Positions 1 through 4,573 of a DNA stretch of 12,814 nucleotides are shown one piece after another (position 1 is the stretch's first letter; each line of letters starts with the position of its first letter). The position numbers and the translations under genes were made by a program. Below the pieces are notes generated by a model. The model was not told the DNA's origin. It did not search any database and saw nothing but the letters and a program-made list of their open reading frames with translations. Origin of the DNA: Gallionellaceae bacterium UBA6222 (GTDB lineage: Bacteria > Pseudomonadota > Gammaproteobacteria > Burkholderiales > Gallionellaceae); assembly GCA_002421915.1 (NCBI GenBank), contig DISA01000047.1:34508-47321 (forward strand), given 5' to 3'.

Positions 1-482
1 CTGCGCGCCAGCACCACCTGCGCCACGATCTCCGCACTGCCTAGCTGGCGCAGCAATCCCGCGCGCCCGCTCATGCAGAACACACAGCCCACCGCACACC
101 CGACCTGCGTCGAGACGCACAGTCCGCCACGCGGCAACAGCACACTCTCCACCATCTGACCGTCCGCCAATTCCACCAGCAGGCGCGCCACTTCCACGGA
201 ATCGGATGAGGCGCATAGCGCGACGTTCGCTCCCTCTCCCGCAGCGCGGGAGAGGGTTGGGGAGAGGGGGGCGGGATACTCGCCTTGCAACCGCACCAAC
301 CCGCTCAATTCAGCCTCGATAGCGGGCAGGGCATCGCGCAAAGCATGCGGAAAAAACGTCGCGGCAGGGCTGCCCTTCCGGTCGTACGAACTTGCCTGAC
401 TCCAGCCGCGCAGCAAGCGATCCTCATGGCAAGGCTTGCAGCCCAAGTCGCGCAGGCGTTGGCGGAGAGTGGAGATACGCAT
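1..482 (-). CDS. RlmN-like radical SAM RNA methyltransferase paralogue, N-terminal part (runs off the left edge)
   Basis: Translating the minus strand from the ATG at 482-480 gives an open frame to the window edge (160 codons). It begins MRISTLRQRLRDLGCKPCHEDRLLRGW. Further on it has LLVELADGQMVESVLLPR, followed by GLCVSTQVGCAVGCVFC, which carries the CxxxCxxC radical-SAM [4Fe-4S] motif (roughly residues 131-138). This order (substrate-recognition N-terminus, VESVLLP strand, cluster motif) is that of the RlmN/Cfr family, which methylates adenine C2 or C8 in rRNA (RlmN also acts on tRNA). The short N-terminus with GCKPCHEDRLLR resembles the RlmN-like paralogues of proteobacteria rather than housekeeping RlmN, so the exact substrate is unknown. 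No good Shine-Dalgarno precedes the ATG. A palindromic repeat is translated in frame in the middle of the protein (see the repeat at 232-270). The C-terminal catalytic half lies outside the window. Confidence 0.85.
   Translation of the reverse strand, partial: MRISTLRQRLRDLGCKPCHEDRLLRGWSQASSYDRKGSPAATFFPHALRDALPAIEAELSGLVRLQGEYPAPLSPTLSRAAGEGANVALCASSDSVEVARLLVELADGQMVESVLLPRGGLCVSTQVGCAVGCVFCMSGRAGLLRQLGSAEIVAQVVLAR
232..270. repeat. REP-like palindromic repeat inside the RlmN-like gene
   Basis: CCCTCTCCCGC (232-242) and GCGGGAGAGGG (246-256) form a perfect 11-bp inverted repeat with a 3-nt loop. It is followed by TTGGGGAGAGGGG, a second copy of the right arm. This CCCTCTCCC...GGGAGAGGGTTGGGGAGAGGG pattern is a familiar dispersed, usually intergenic repeat of proteobacterial genomes. 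Here it is read in frame on the minus strand as PLSPTLSRAAGEGA, between the N-terminal helical region and the VELADGQ strand. Confidence 0.7.
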
Positions 483-667
483 CAAGGGTGATCGGTTATG
501 GGCTGGAGTGGGGCAGGGCGGCGCGGATTTTAACCCAAGCCATGTATCGGCATGCGCGCCATGAGGGCGGTCAAGCGAAGCGGCAGGAATTAACCCTTCG
601 CAACCTGGCATATTTGAGTCGAGTGTTTGGCGCTATCATCCGCACTCTTCAACTGTGGAGCCACATC

Positions 668-1048
668 ATGCAAACGCGCAAGCCGATCAACATTCCCGTC
701 GTTTCCGTCACCGCCCAAGCGGGGGAGACGGGCGGCAGCAACTGTGACGACAAAGAGATTGTCGCGCTGATGGTGCTGGGCGACAGCATGGCGCCGGAGT
801 TCAACGATGGCGAGATCATCGTCATTGAGACGGGTATGCCGGCGATGGAAGGCGCTTACGTGATCGCCGAAGTGGCGAAGGAAGACTTCATTTTCCGCCA
901 GCTCAAGCGCGATGCCCAAGGCGGCTGGCAACTGCACGCACTCAATCCTGCCTATCCCGATACTGCGATCTCCGGGCTGAGGATCATCAAGGGTGTGATC
1001 ACGCAGAAGCGGAAGGCGGGTTCGCGGAAGTCGGTGAAAAGTTATTAA
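668..1048 (+). CDS. Stand-alone S24 (LexA/UmuD-fold) protein with Arg at the catalytic Lys position
   Basis: 126 aa from the ATG at 668, chosen because GTGGAG lies 7 nt upstream (655-660) and the residues further upstream look non-coding. The protein is a single S24 peptidase-like domain: VALMVLGDSMAPEFNDGEIIVIE (Ser40 in GDSM), then AYVIAEVAKEDFIFRQLKRD and HALNPAYPD. The family performs Ser-Lys self-cleavage in LexA, UmuD and phage repressors. In LexA and UmuD the Ser and Lys are 37 residues apart. Here position 77 (Ser40+37) is Arg, in FRQL where the family has VKRL or VKKL. There is no helix-turn-helix domain; the length fits a UmuD-like or free-standing S24 protein. The tail (KRKAGSRKSVK) is basic. 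It is divergent from the RlmN-like gene, with 185 nt between the starts. Fold assignment is firm; function is unknown and self-cleavage is doubtful. Confidence 0.8.
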   Translation: MQTRKPINIPVVSVTAQAGETGGSNCDDKEIVALMVLGDSMAPEFNDGEIIVIETGMPAMEGAYVIAEVAKEDFIFRQLKRDAQGGWQLHALNPAYPDTAISGLRIIKGVITQKRKAGSRKSVKSY

Positions 1049-1128
1049 ACTTGCTGCACAGTTATTGCGCTGCGGATTCCAATGAATGCGCCAGCGCCTG
1101 CCAGCCGACAACGCGACACCCGTCGCGT

Positions 1129-1401
1129 TCATACTGCCCATCTACGGCGCAAATCTGATAAATCCGGGCAGCGCTGCACTTCGTCAAGAATCGCTCCCTG
1201 CGGAAATCGCGCCAGAAAACCGCGCGGATCGGAGTCGGCAAACGTACGTTCCTCCGGGTCTTCCAGCGAAACGTAAGGCTTGTCGGCAAACAGCGTGCGT
1301 GCCAACGTCGTCTTGCCGGACTGGCGCGGCCCCGTGATTGCCAGCACGGGAAAGCCCTGCGCCAGACGCAATGCGGTGGAGAATGCGGTTCGGTTTAGCA
1401 T
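1129..1401 (-). pseudogene. Truncated AAA (AAA_14/DUF4143-type) ATPase, N-terminal fragment
   Basis: The frame starts at ATG 1401-1399 and encodes MLNRTAFSTALRLAQGFPVL, then a Walker A motif GPRQSGKTT (about residues 24-32), SLEDPEERTFADSDPRGFL, and a Walker B motif AILDEVQRCPDL (about residues 70-81). This is the characteristic beginning of the proteobacterial ATP-binding proteins with an AAA_14 domain followed by a DUF4143 domain, normally near 380-400 aa. After CPDL the similarity stops and a stop codon follows 10 residues later. About three quarters of the protein, including the arginine finger and DUF4143, are missing, so this is a remnant. The sequence after the break, towards the S24 gene, is not recognisable to me. 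Confidence 0.75.
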
Positions 1402-1530
1402 ATTTACAAATTGAAAATTGAAACTTCAAATTGTGTGATAAGGGAAAACGGAGTGGATGGGAGGGGGGTGTGCCGTTAAAACTATTGCGAGATTGAGCGC
1501 AGGGTTAGGTTTCCTCACCGAACTTTACTT

Positions 1531-2115
1531 AGGGAAACACTGATTTAATCCCCCGAACCGTGCCGAATATTGAGAAAATTCAGGCACGCCAACAGCCGAG
1601 GATAGAGTAGCGATGCAAGCGAGTTTTTCCGAACTGGAGTACGCGACAAAAAAGAAGCAAACCCGCCGGGATCGGTTTCTGTCCGAGATCGAAGCGGTCA
1701 CCCCTTGGGCGGCCCTGATCGCAACGCTCATCCCGCACTACCCGGTCAACGACGGTCGCGGACGACCGACCACCCCGCTGGAACTCATCCTGCGCATGTA
1801 CATCGCGCAGCAATGCTTCGGGCTCTCCGATGAGGGCATCGAAGATGCGCTGTATGACAGCCAGTCGATTCGCCGCTTTGTAGGCATAGACCTGGGCCGC
1901 CAATCCGCGCCGGACGCCACCACGCTGCTCAAGTTCCGCCACCTGCTGGAAGCCCGCCAACTGACCGCCGCCATCTTCTCCGCCATCAACGCCCATCTGG
2001 CCGCACAGGGGCTTTTTATGCGCGCAGGCACAATCGTCGATGCCTCGCTGATTGCGGCGCCACCCTCGACCAAGAACCGGGAAGGCAAGCGGGATAGCGA
2101 AATGCACCAAGCCAA
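1531..2115 (+). mobile_element. IS5-family element, left part only
   Basis: The left tip is placed at about 1531 (AGGGAAACACTGATTTAATC), which resembles IS5-family termini; the exact end is uncertain and I cannot define a target duplication. The element is cut in the middle of its transposase at about 2115. There the sequence switches to the left region of an IS1111-type element. No right half of the IS5 element occurs anywhere in the window, so this is a deletion or recombination joint, not a simple nested insertion. Confidence 0.6.
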
Positions 2116-2188
2116 TCCGCATACGGCAACAAGTGCCATGATGGAATTTCTGACATTTCATCAACACCACGAAAGGGGAAGTCCATGA
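1613..2188 (+). pseudogene. IS5-family transposase, C-terminally truncated
   Basis: The ATG at 1613 begins MQASFSELEYATKKKQTRRD. It is followed by the IS5-type helical N-terminus (LIPHYPVNDGRGRPTTPLEL, MYIAQQCFGLSDEGIEDAL, SIRRFVGIDLG, APDATTLLKFRHLLE) and the first catalytic strand with GTIVDASLIAAPPSTKNREG (the first DDE aspartate, about residue 143). True homology ends after RDSEMHQ near residue 166. The final residues to the stop at 2188 are read out of the adjoining IS1111-type left region. The second Asp and the Glu of the DDE triad are missing, so it cannot be active. A full-length relative would be about 320-330 aa. Confidence 0.85.
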
Positions 2189-3210
2189 ACATTATCACCG
2201 TAGGAATCGATCTCGCCAAGAACGTGTTTGCCGTGCACGGCGTAGATGATAACGGCAAGCCCGCTCTGGTCAAGCCGAAAGTTCCACGCGCGGATTTGTT
2301 GCCGCTGATTGCCAACTTACCGCCGTGCCTGATCGGCATGGAAGCCTGTTCCGGTGCGCATCACTGGGCGCGGCTGTTCCGGCAACACGGCCACACCGTC
2401 AAACTCATGGCCCCCAAATTTGTTGCGCCCTATCGCATGACCGGCAAGCGCGGCAAGAACGATGCGGCCGATGCCGCCGCGATCTGCGAGGCTGTCACGC
2501 GCCCGAACATGCTCTTCGTCCCGATCAAGGAAGAACACCAGCAGATCATCCTGTGTCTGCACCGCACCCGGCAGGGGTTCGTCGAAGAGCGCATCGCCAG
2601 CTACAACCGCCTGCGCGGCCTGATTGCCGAGTTCGGCATCGTCCTGCCGCAGAAAGTCACCTGCCTGCGCCGCGAGATTGGCGCACATTTGGAAGACCTG
2701 CCGGGTTACGCCAACCGCTGCGTGGCCGATCTGCTCACCCATGCCGACCGGCTGGATGAACGCATTGCCGAATACGACCGCGCCATCGCCCAGGCCGCGC
2801 GTGACGACGAACGCAGCAAACGATTAATGAAACTCCCCGGCATCGGCCCGACCACTGCCAGCGCATTGCTGGCCAGCATCGGCGGCGGCCATGACTTTAA
2901 TAGCGGACGTCAGGTGGCGGCGTGGATCGGCCTTGTGCCGGGGCAATACAGCAGTGGCGGCAAAGCGCGATTGGGGCGCATCACCAAAGCGGGCGACAAC
3001 TACCTGCGCAGCCTGCTCGTCATGGGCGCACGCGCTGTGCTCAACAGCCTCGGTGACAAGCAGGACAGATTCAGCCGCTGGGCCAGAGCACTACAGGAGC
3101 GACGCGGCTACTGGCGCACCGTGATCGCCATCGCGGCGAAGAATGCGCGGCTGGCGTGGGCGGTGTTGAAGTACGGCGAGGATTTCAAAATGGAGGCGGG
3201 CAAAGTCTGA
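2185..3210 (+). CDS. IS110 family (IS1111 subgroup) transposase/recombinase, intact
   Basis: 341 aa, full family length. The N-terminal RuvC-like DEDD domain shows GIDLAKNVFAVHG (Asp9), CLIGMEACSGAHHW (Glu53) and KRGKNDAADAAA (Asp93, Asp96). A helical coiled region follows (about 115-215). The C-terminal Transposase_20 domain has LPGIGPTTASALLASIG (helix-hairpin-helix-like), AAWIGLVPGQYSSGGK with the likely catalytic Ser256 or Ser257, and GDNYLRSLLVMGARA. The family recombines DNA through these two domains, guided by a non-coding RNA from the same element. The SD AGGGG lies just before the ATG within a 10-nt block that repeats the IS inverted repeat. Transcription is towards the non-coding right end. 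Confidence 0.95.
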   Translation: MNIITVGIDLAKNVFAVHGVDDNGKPALVKPKVPRADLLPLIANLPPCLIGMEACSGAHHWARLFRQHGHTVKLMAPKFVAPYRMTGKRGKNDAADAAAICEAVTRPNMLFVPIKEEHQQIILCLHRTRQGFVEERIASYNRLRGLIAEFGIVLPQKVTCLRREIGAHLEDLPGYANRCVADLLTHADRLDERIAEYDRAIAQAARDDERSKRLMKLPGIGPTTASALLASIGGGHDFNSGRQVAAWIGLVPGQYSSGGKARLGRITKAGDNYLRSLLVMGARAVLNSLGDKQDRFSRWARALQERRGYWRTVIAIAAKNARLAWAVLKYGEDFKMEAGKV

Positions 3211-3538
3211 AAACCGAAACCGTCTGCCAGAGAAAGAATATTTGAAAGGAACAGATACGCCGCATGGAAGCGGCAAAGAATCACCGATGCACTGCAGCGT
3301 TGATGTGAAGCGGGTTGGACCCGCGCCGGGAGAGCCTGGTTAGCTTTATGGGGAGCCGTAGAACCCGACTAACGAATGAGGTCCCGGCGCGCGTCTTTCA
3401 TCAGGGTCCGAGCCACAGGCTCAACATGACCGTTTGTAGTTTAGCAGTCCTTCACCTTCTTACACGATGCAAGCAGCGCGAGATGAAACGAAACGGAGAA
3501 TGGCAATGAAATAGAAAATCAAAACCGCTTGAGAATTT
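3211..3538 (+). ncRNA. Candidate seekRNA/bridge RNA region at the IS right end
   Basis: Long gene-free stretch following the transposase stop, with no convincing ORF. Structures visible: GCCGC/GCGGC hairpin (3259-3274); CGGGT/ACCCG hairpin (3311-3323), which competes with a perfect 10-bp stem CGCGCCGGGA (3322-3331) / TCCCGGCGCG (3382-3391). Inside that stem, GTTAG (3339-3343) pairs with CTAAC (3369-3373), enclosing a 25-nt loop. A GAGCC/GGCTC hairpin follows at 3410-3422. In the IS1111 subgroup the guide RNA is encoded in the right end downstream of the transposase gene, which matches this position. AACGAATGA at 3371-3379 repeats the attC/left-end junction of copy 2 (4229-4237). The RNA ends and promoter cannot be set from sequence alone; the whole region is given, with 3311-3422 as the structured core. 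Confidence 0.55.
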
Positions 3539-3550
3539 GGGGAAGCCCTT
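3539..3550 (-). repeat. Right subterminal inverted repeat of IS1111 copy 1
   Basis: GGGGAAGCCCTT. It matches the reverse complement of the left repeat of copy 2 (4239-4250, GGGGAAGTCCCT on the minus strand) at 10 of 12 positions. It is set back about 4 nt from the attC junction, in keeping with the subterminal repeats of the IS1111 subgroup. Confidence 0.65.
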
Positions 3551-3554
3551 GTAG

Positions 3555-3609
3555 TGGAGTTAAGGGGCGCCGCGCTTTTGCGGCGTCCCGCTTGAACGTA
3601 GGGTTAGGC
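3555..3609 (-). other. Half attC recombination site of the higBA cassette, interrupted by the IS
   Basis: Read on the minus strand from 3609: core box GCCTAAC (RYYYAAC), a spacer, CGTTCAAGC, a central imperfect palindrome with 10-bp arms (3564-3573 and 3580-3589, one G-U pair, loop GCTTTT), then CTTAACTCCA. It follows the familiar order of aadA-type attC sites (box, CGTTCAAGC, GC-rich palindrome, CTTAACTC). The expected end, a second box ACGTTRRRY, is absent; IS1111 sequence starts instead. The higA stop codon (TAA, 3606-3604) lies inside the core box, usual for tightly packed cassettes. The palindrome could also act as a hairpin terminator, though no T-run follows. Confidence 0.85.
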
Positions 3610-3897
3610 ATATTTGAACTCAATCTTGTGGATTTTCTTCAAATCCACAGTCTGCTTGGCTTGCCATAAATTGTAATTGTCTTGCATCGTCAGCCAACTT
3701 TCTGGTGAGCGTCCCAATGCTTTTGAAAGGCGGAGAGCCATTTCTGGGCTCACGCCGCTGGTTTTGTTCAAAACGCGGTTAAGTGTCGATGCGGCAACGC
3801 CCAATTTGAGGGCGAGCTCCCTGCAACTAATTTCGTTCGGCGCAAGATAAACCTCTTGGATAAATGCTCCGGGGTGCGGTGGATTGTGCATAGCCAT
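3604..3897 (-). CDS. higA: HigA-type antitoxin (VapI/XRE family)
   Basis: 97 aa, MAMHNPPHPGAFIQEVYLAPNEIS. It has an XRE helix-turn-helix at about residues 23-60 (RELALKLGVAASTLNRVLNK, then SPEMALRLSKALG) and the family end SPESWLTMQDNYNLWQA. It is the DNA-binding antitoxin expected to neutralise the HigB toxin and repress the shared promoter. Its ATG (3897-3895) overlaps the higB stop by one base (TAATG), so translation is probably coupled. The stop codon is inside the attC core box. Toxin-first order is typical of higBA loci, which are well known as stabilising cassettes in integrons. Confidence 0.92.
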   Translation of the reverse strand: MAMHNPPHPGAFIQEVYLAPNEISCRELALKLGVAASTLNRVLNKTSGVSPEMALRLSKALGRSPESWLTMQDNYNLWQAKQTVDLKKIHKIEFKYA

Positions 3898-4175
3898 TAG
3901 TGATAATCCTCGTAATCTAAAACAAATGCGTTGCCGTTCTCAAATTCGAACGTGACACGCCAATTGCCATTTACCCATATTGACCAACGCCCACGCTCAC
4001 TTCCCTTTAGCGGGTGAAGCCGGAAGCCGGGAATGTCCATGTCCTCGACAACATGAGCGGTATCGAGTGCCGCCAACTGCATTTTGAGTCGCTTCGCGTG
4101 TGCAGGTTGAATTCCAGCCAAGCTGCCGGATTCAAAATATTTTCGCAGACCCTTGTGGCGAAACGATGTAATCAT
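3897..4175 (-). CDS. higB: HigB toxin (RelE/ParE superfamily mRNA interferase)
   Basis: 92 aa from the ATG at 4175-4173: MITSFRHKGLRKYFESGS, GIQPAHAKRLKMQLAALDTA, DMDIPGFRLHPLKGSERGRW, then SIWVNGNWRVTFEFENGNAF and DYEDYH. These are the hallmark segments of the HigB (Graf) toxins, which cleave mRNA on the ribosome; length is normal and the family-typical terminal His is present. A longer frame upstream (to 4472) is rejected because it crosses the cassette boundary and the neighbouring IS. No Shine-Dalgarno precedes the ATG. A -10 hexamer ends only 6 nt upstream, so the mRNA may be leaderless. No inactivating change is visible, so the pair may be functional. Confidence 0.92.
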   Translation of the reverse strand: MITSFRHKGLRKYFESGSLAGIQPAHAKRLKMQLAALDTAHVVEDMDIPGFRLHPLKGSERGRWSIWVNGNWRVTFEFENGNAFVLDYEDYH

Positions 4176-4181
4176 GCCGGA

Positions 4182-4210
4182 ATGATAGCGCGTTGCGTGG
4201 TGCGCAACAA
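4182..4210 (-). promoter_or_regulatory. Predicted higBA promoter within the cassette
   Basis: On the minus strand: -35 TTGTTG (4210-4205), 17-bp spacer, -10 TATCAT (4187-4182). The higB ATG starts 6 bases beyond the -10. Spacing is ideal and the hexamers are moderate matches to sigma-70 boxes. A promoter carried in the cassette would free the TA pair from the integron Pc promoter, which is gone here. Confidence 0.55.
4192..4208. promoter_or_regulatory. Palindrome over the higBA promoter, probable HigA operator
   Basis: GTTGCG (4192-4197) and CGCAAC (4203-4208) are perfect 6-bp arms around a 5-nt spacer, covering part of the -35 and the -35/-10 spacer. HigA proteins bind short palindromes in their own promoter; occupation here would block RNA polymerase. 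The operator assignment is an inference from position. Confidence 0.5.
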
Positions 4211-4238
4211 GGGCTAATTGCGATGCCCAACGAATGAA

Positions 4239-4250
4239 AGGGACTTCCCC
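4239..4250 (+). repeat. Left subterminal inverted repeat of IS1111 copy 2
   Basis: AGGGACTTCCCC. It pairs with the right repeat of copy 1 (3539-3550). Its core GGACTTCCCC (4241-4250) is also the exact reverse complement of GGGGAAGTCC (4332-4341), the ribosome-binding region immediately before the transposase ATG. A perfect 7-bp hairpin, TTGCGGA/TCCGCAA (4260-4279, 6-nt loop), follows it. Confidence 0.65.
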
Positions 4251-4341
4251 GTCCCGAGGTTGCGGAGAAGTTTCCGCAAACGGCAACAAGTGCCAAGATG
4301 GGATTTCTGACATTTCATCAACACCGCGAAAGGGGAAGTCC

Positions 4342-4566
4342 ATGAACATTATCACCGTAGGAATTGATCTCGCCAAGAACGTGTTTGCCGTGCACGGCGT
4401 AGATGATAACGGCAAGCCCGCCCTGGTCAAACCCAAAGTATCGCGCGCGGACCTGCTGCCGCTGATCGCCAACTTATCGCCGTGTCTGATCGGTATGGAA
4501 GCCTGTTCCGGCGCGCATCACTGGGCACGGCTGTTCCGGCAGCACGGCCAACCGCTGCGTAGCTGA
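4342..4566 (+). pseudogene. IS110 family transposase remnant (copy 2), internally deleted and frameshifted
   Basis: The ATG at 4342 gives MNIITVGIDLAKNVFAVHG and continues through CLIGMEACSGAHHW (Asp9 and Glu53 present) to RQHG. It then shifts frame and stops (QPLRS). The DNA after the joint, GCCAACCGCTGCGT, corresponds to the ANRCVADLL segment about 105 residues further on in copy 1. A 320-bp deletion between two GCCA repeats explains both the jump and the frameshift. Asp93/Asp96 and the C-terminal domain are gone. Confidence 0.88.
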
Positions 4567-4573
4567 TCTGCTT

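Larger units (their letters stand above)
2116..3554 (+). mobile_element. IS1111-type (IS110 family) element, copy 1: intact transposase, left tip lost, right end inside attC
   Basis: The right end lies next to attC sequence beginning TGGAGTTAAG at 3555. The right subterminal inverted repeat GGGGAAGCCCTT is at 3539-3550, leaving about 4 nt outside it. The left side starts to match the other copy at TCCGCA (2116) and lacks the outer 40 bp that copy 2 has, including the left inverted repeat. Only 69 nt precede the transposase but 344 nt of non-coding sequence follow it. That layout belongs to the IS1111 subgroup, not to IS110 proper, where the long non-coding end is upstream. With one end missing the element is probably immobile, although its transposase and right end look whole. 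Confidence 0.8.
3603..4231 (-). mobile_element. Integron gene cassette carrying higBA
   Basis: On the minus strand the unit begins with GTTGGGC (4231-4225, fitting GTTRRRY) and ends with GCCTAAC (3609-3603, fitting RYYYAAC). It encloses one toxin-antitoxin operon with its own promoter and almost no spare DNA. The first 60 bases from the attC side are about 42% GC against about 60% in the chromosomal genes around it, which suggests transfer. Orientation is as expected for an integron whose intI lies to the right on the plus strand: cassettes read away from intI. Confidence 0.8.
4233..4573 (+). mobile_element. IS1111-type (IS110 family) element, copy 2: left end with internal deletion, right part lost
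   Basis: The left tip follows GCCCAACG, the cassette core site, directly. The left subterminal repeat (AGGGACTTCCCC, 4239-4250) is 6 nt in. From 4273 the sequence matches copy 1 up to 4555 (17 differences in the 209 coding bases), then jumps over the equivalent of copy-1 positions 2394-2713 and matches again to about 4573. It then breaks off into an intI fragment. The right end with its RNA region is missing. The element supplies the only complete left end in the window. Confidence 0.8.

Noticed and set aside
590..1141. 183-codon open frame antisense to the S24 gene.
   Set aside because: It is a high-GC shadow frame with no recognisable motif, opposite a clear S24 domain.
1491..1510. GATTGAGCGCAGGGTTAGGT resembles the outer part of the attC at 3590-3609 (16 of 20 bases) and could be a second attC half.
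   Set aside because: No partner arm or central palindrome lies upstream, so the fold needed for attC is missing. It may be a relic of another cassette, but the evidence is too thin to annotate.
3564..3589. GC-rich hairpin read as a rho-independent terminator for the transposase or higA.
   Set aside because: No T-run on either side, and its flanks identify it as the centre of the attC site.
3897..4472. Long minus-strand frame extending higB to 191 codons.
   Set aside because: It would cross the cassette core site and the IS left end. The family start is the ATG at 4175, next to a good promoter.
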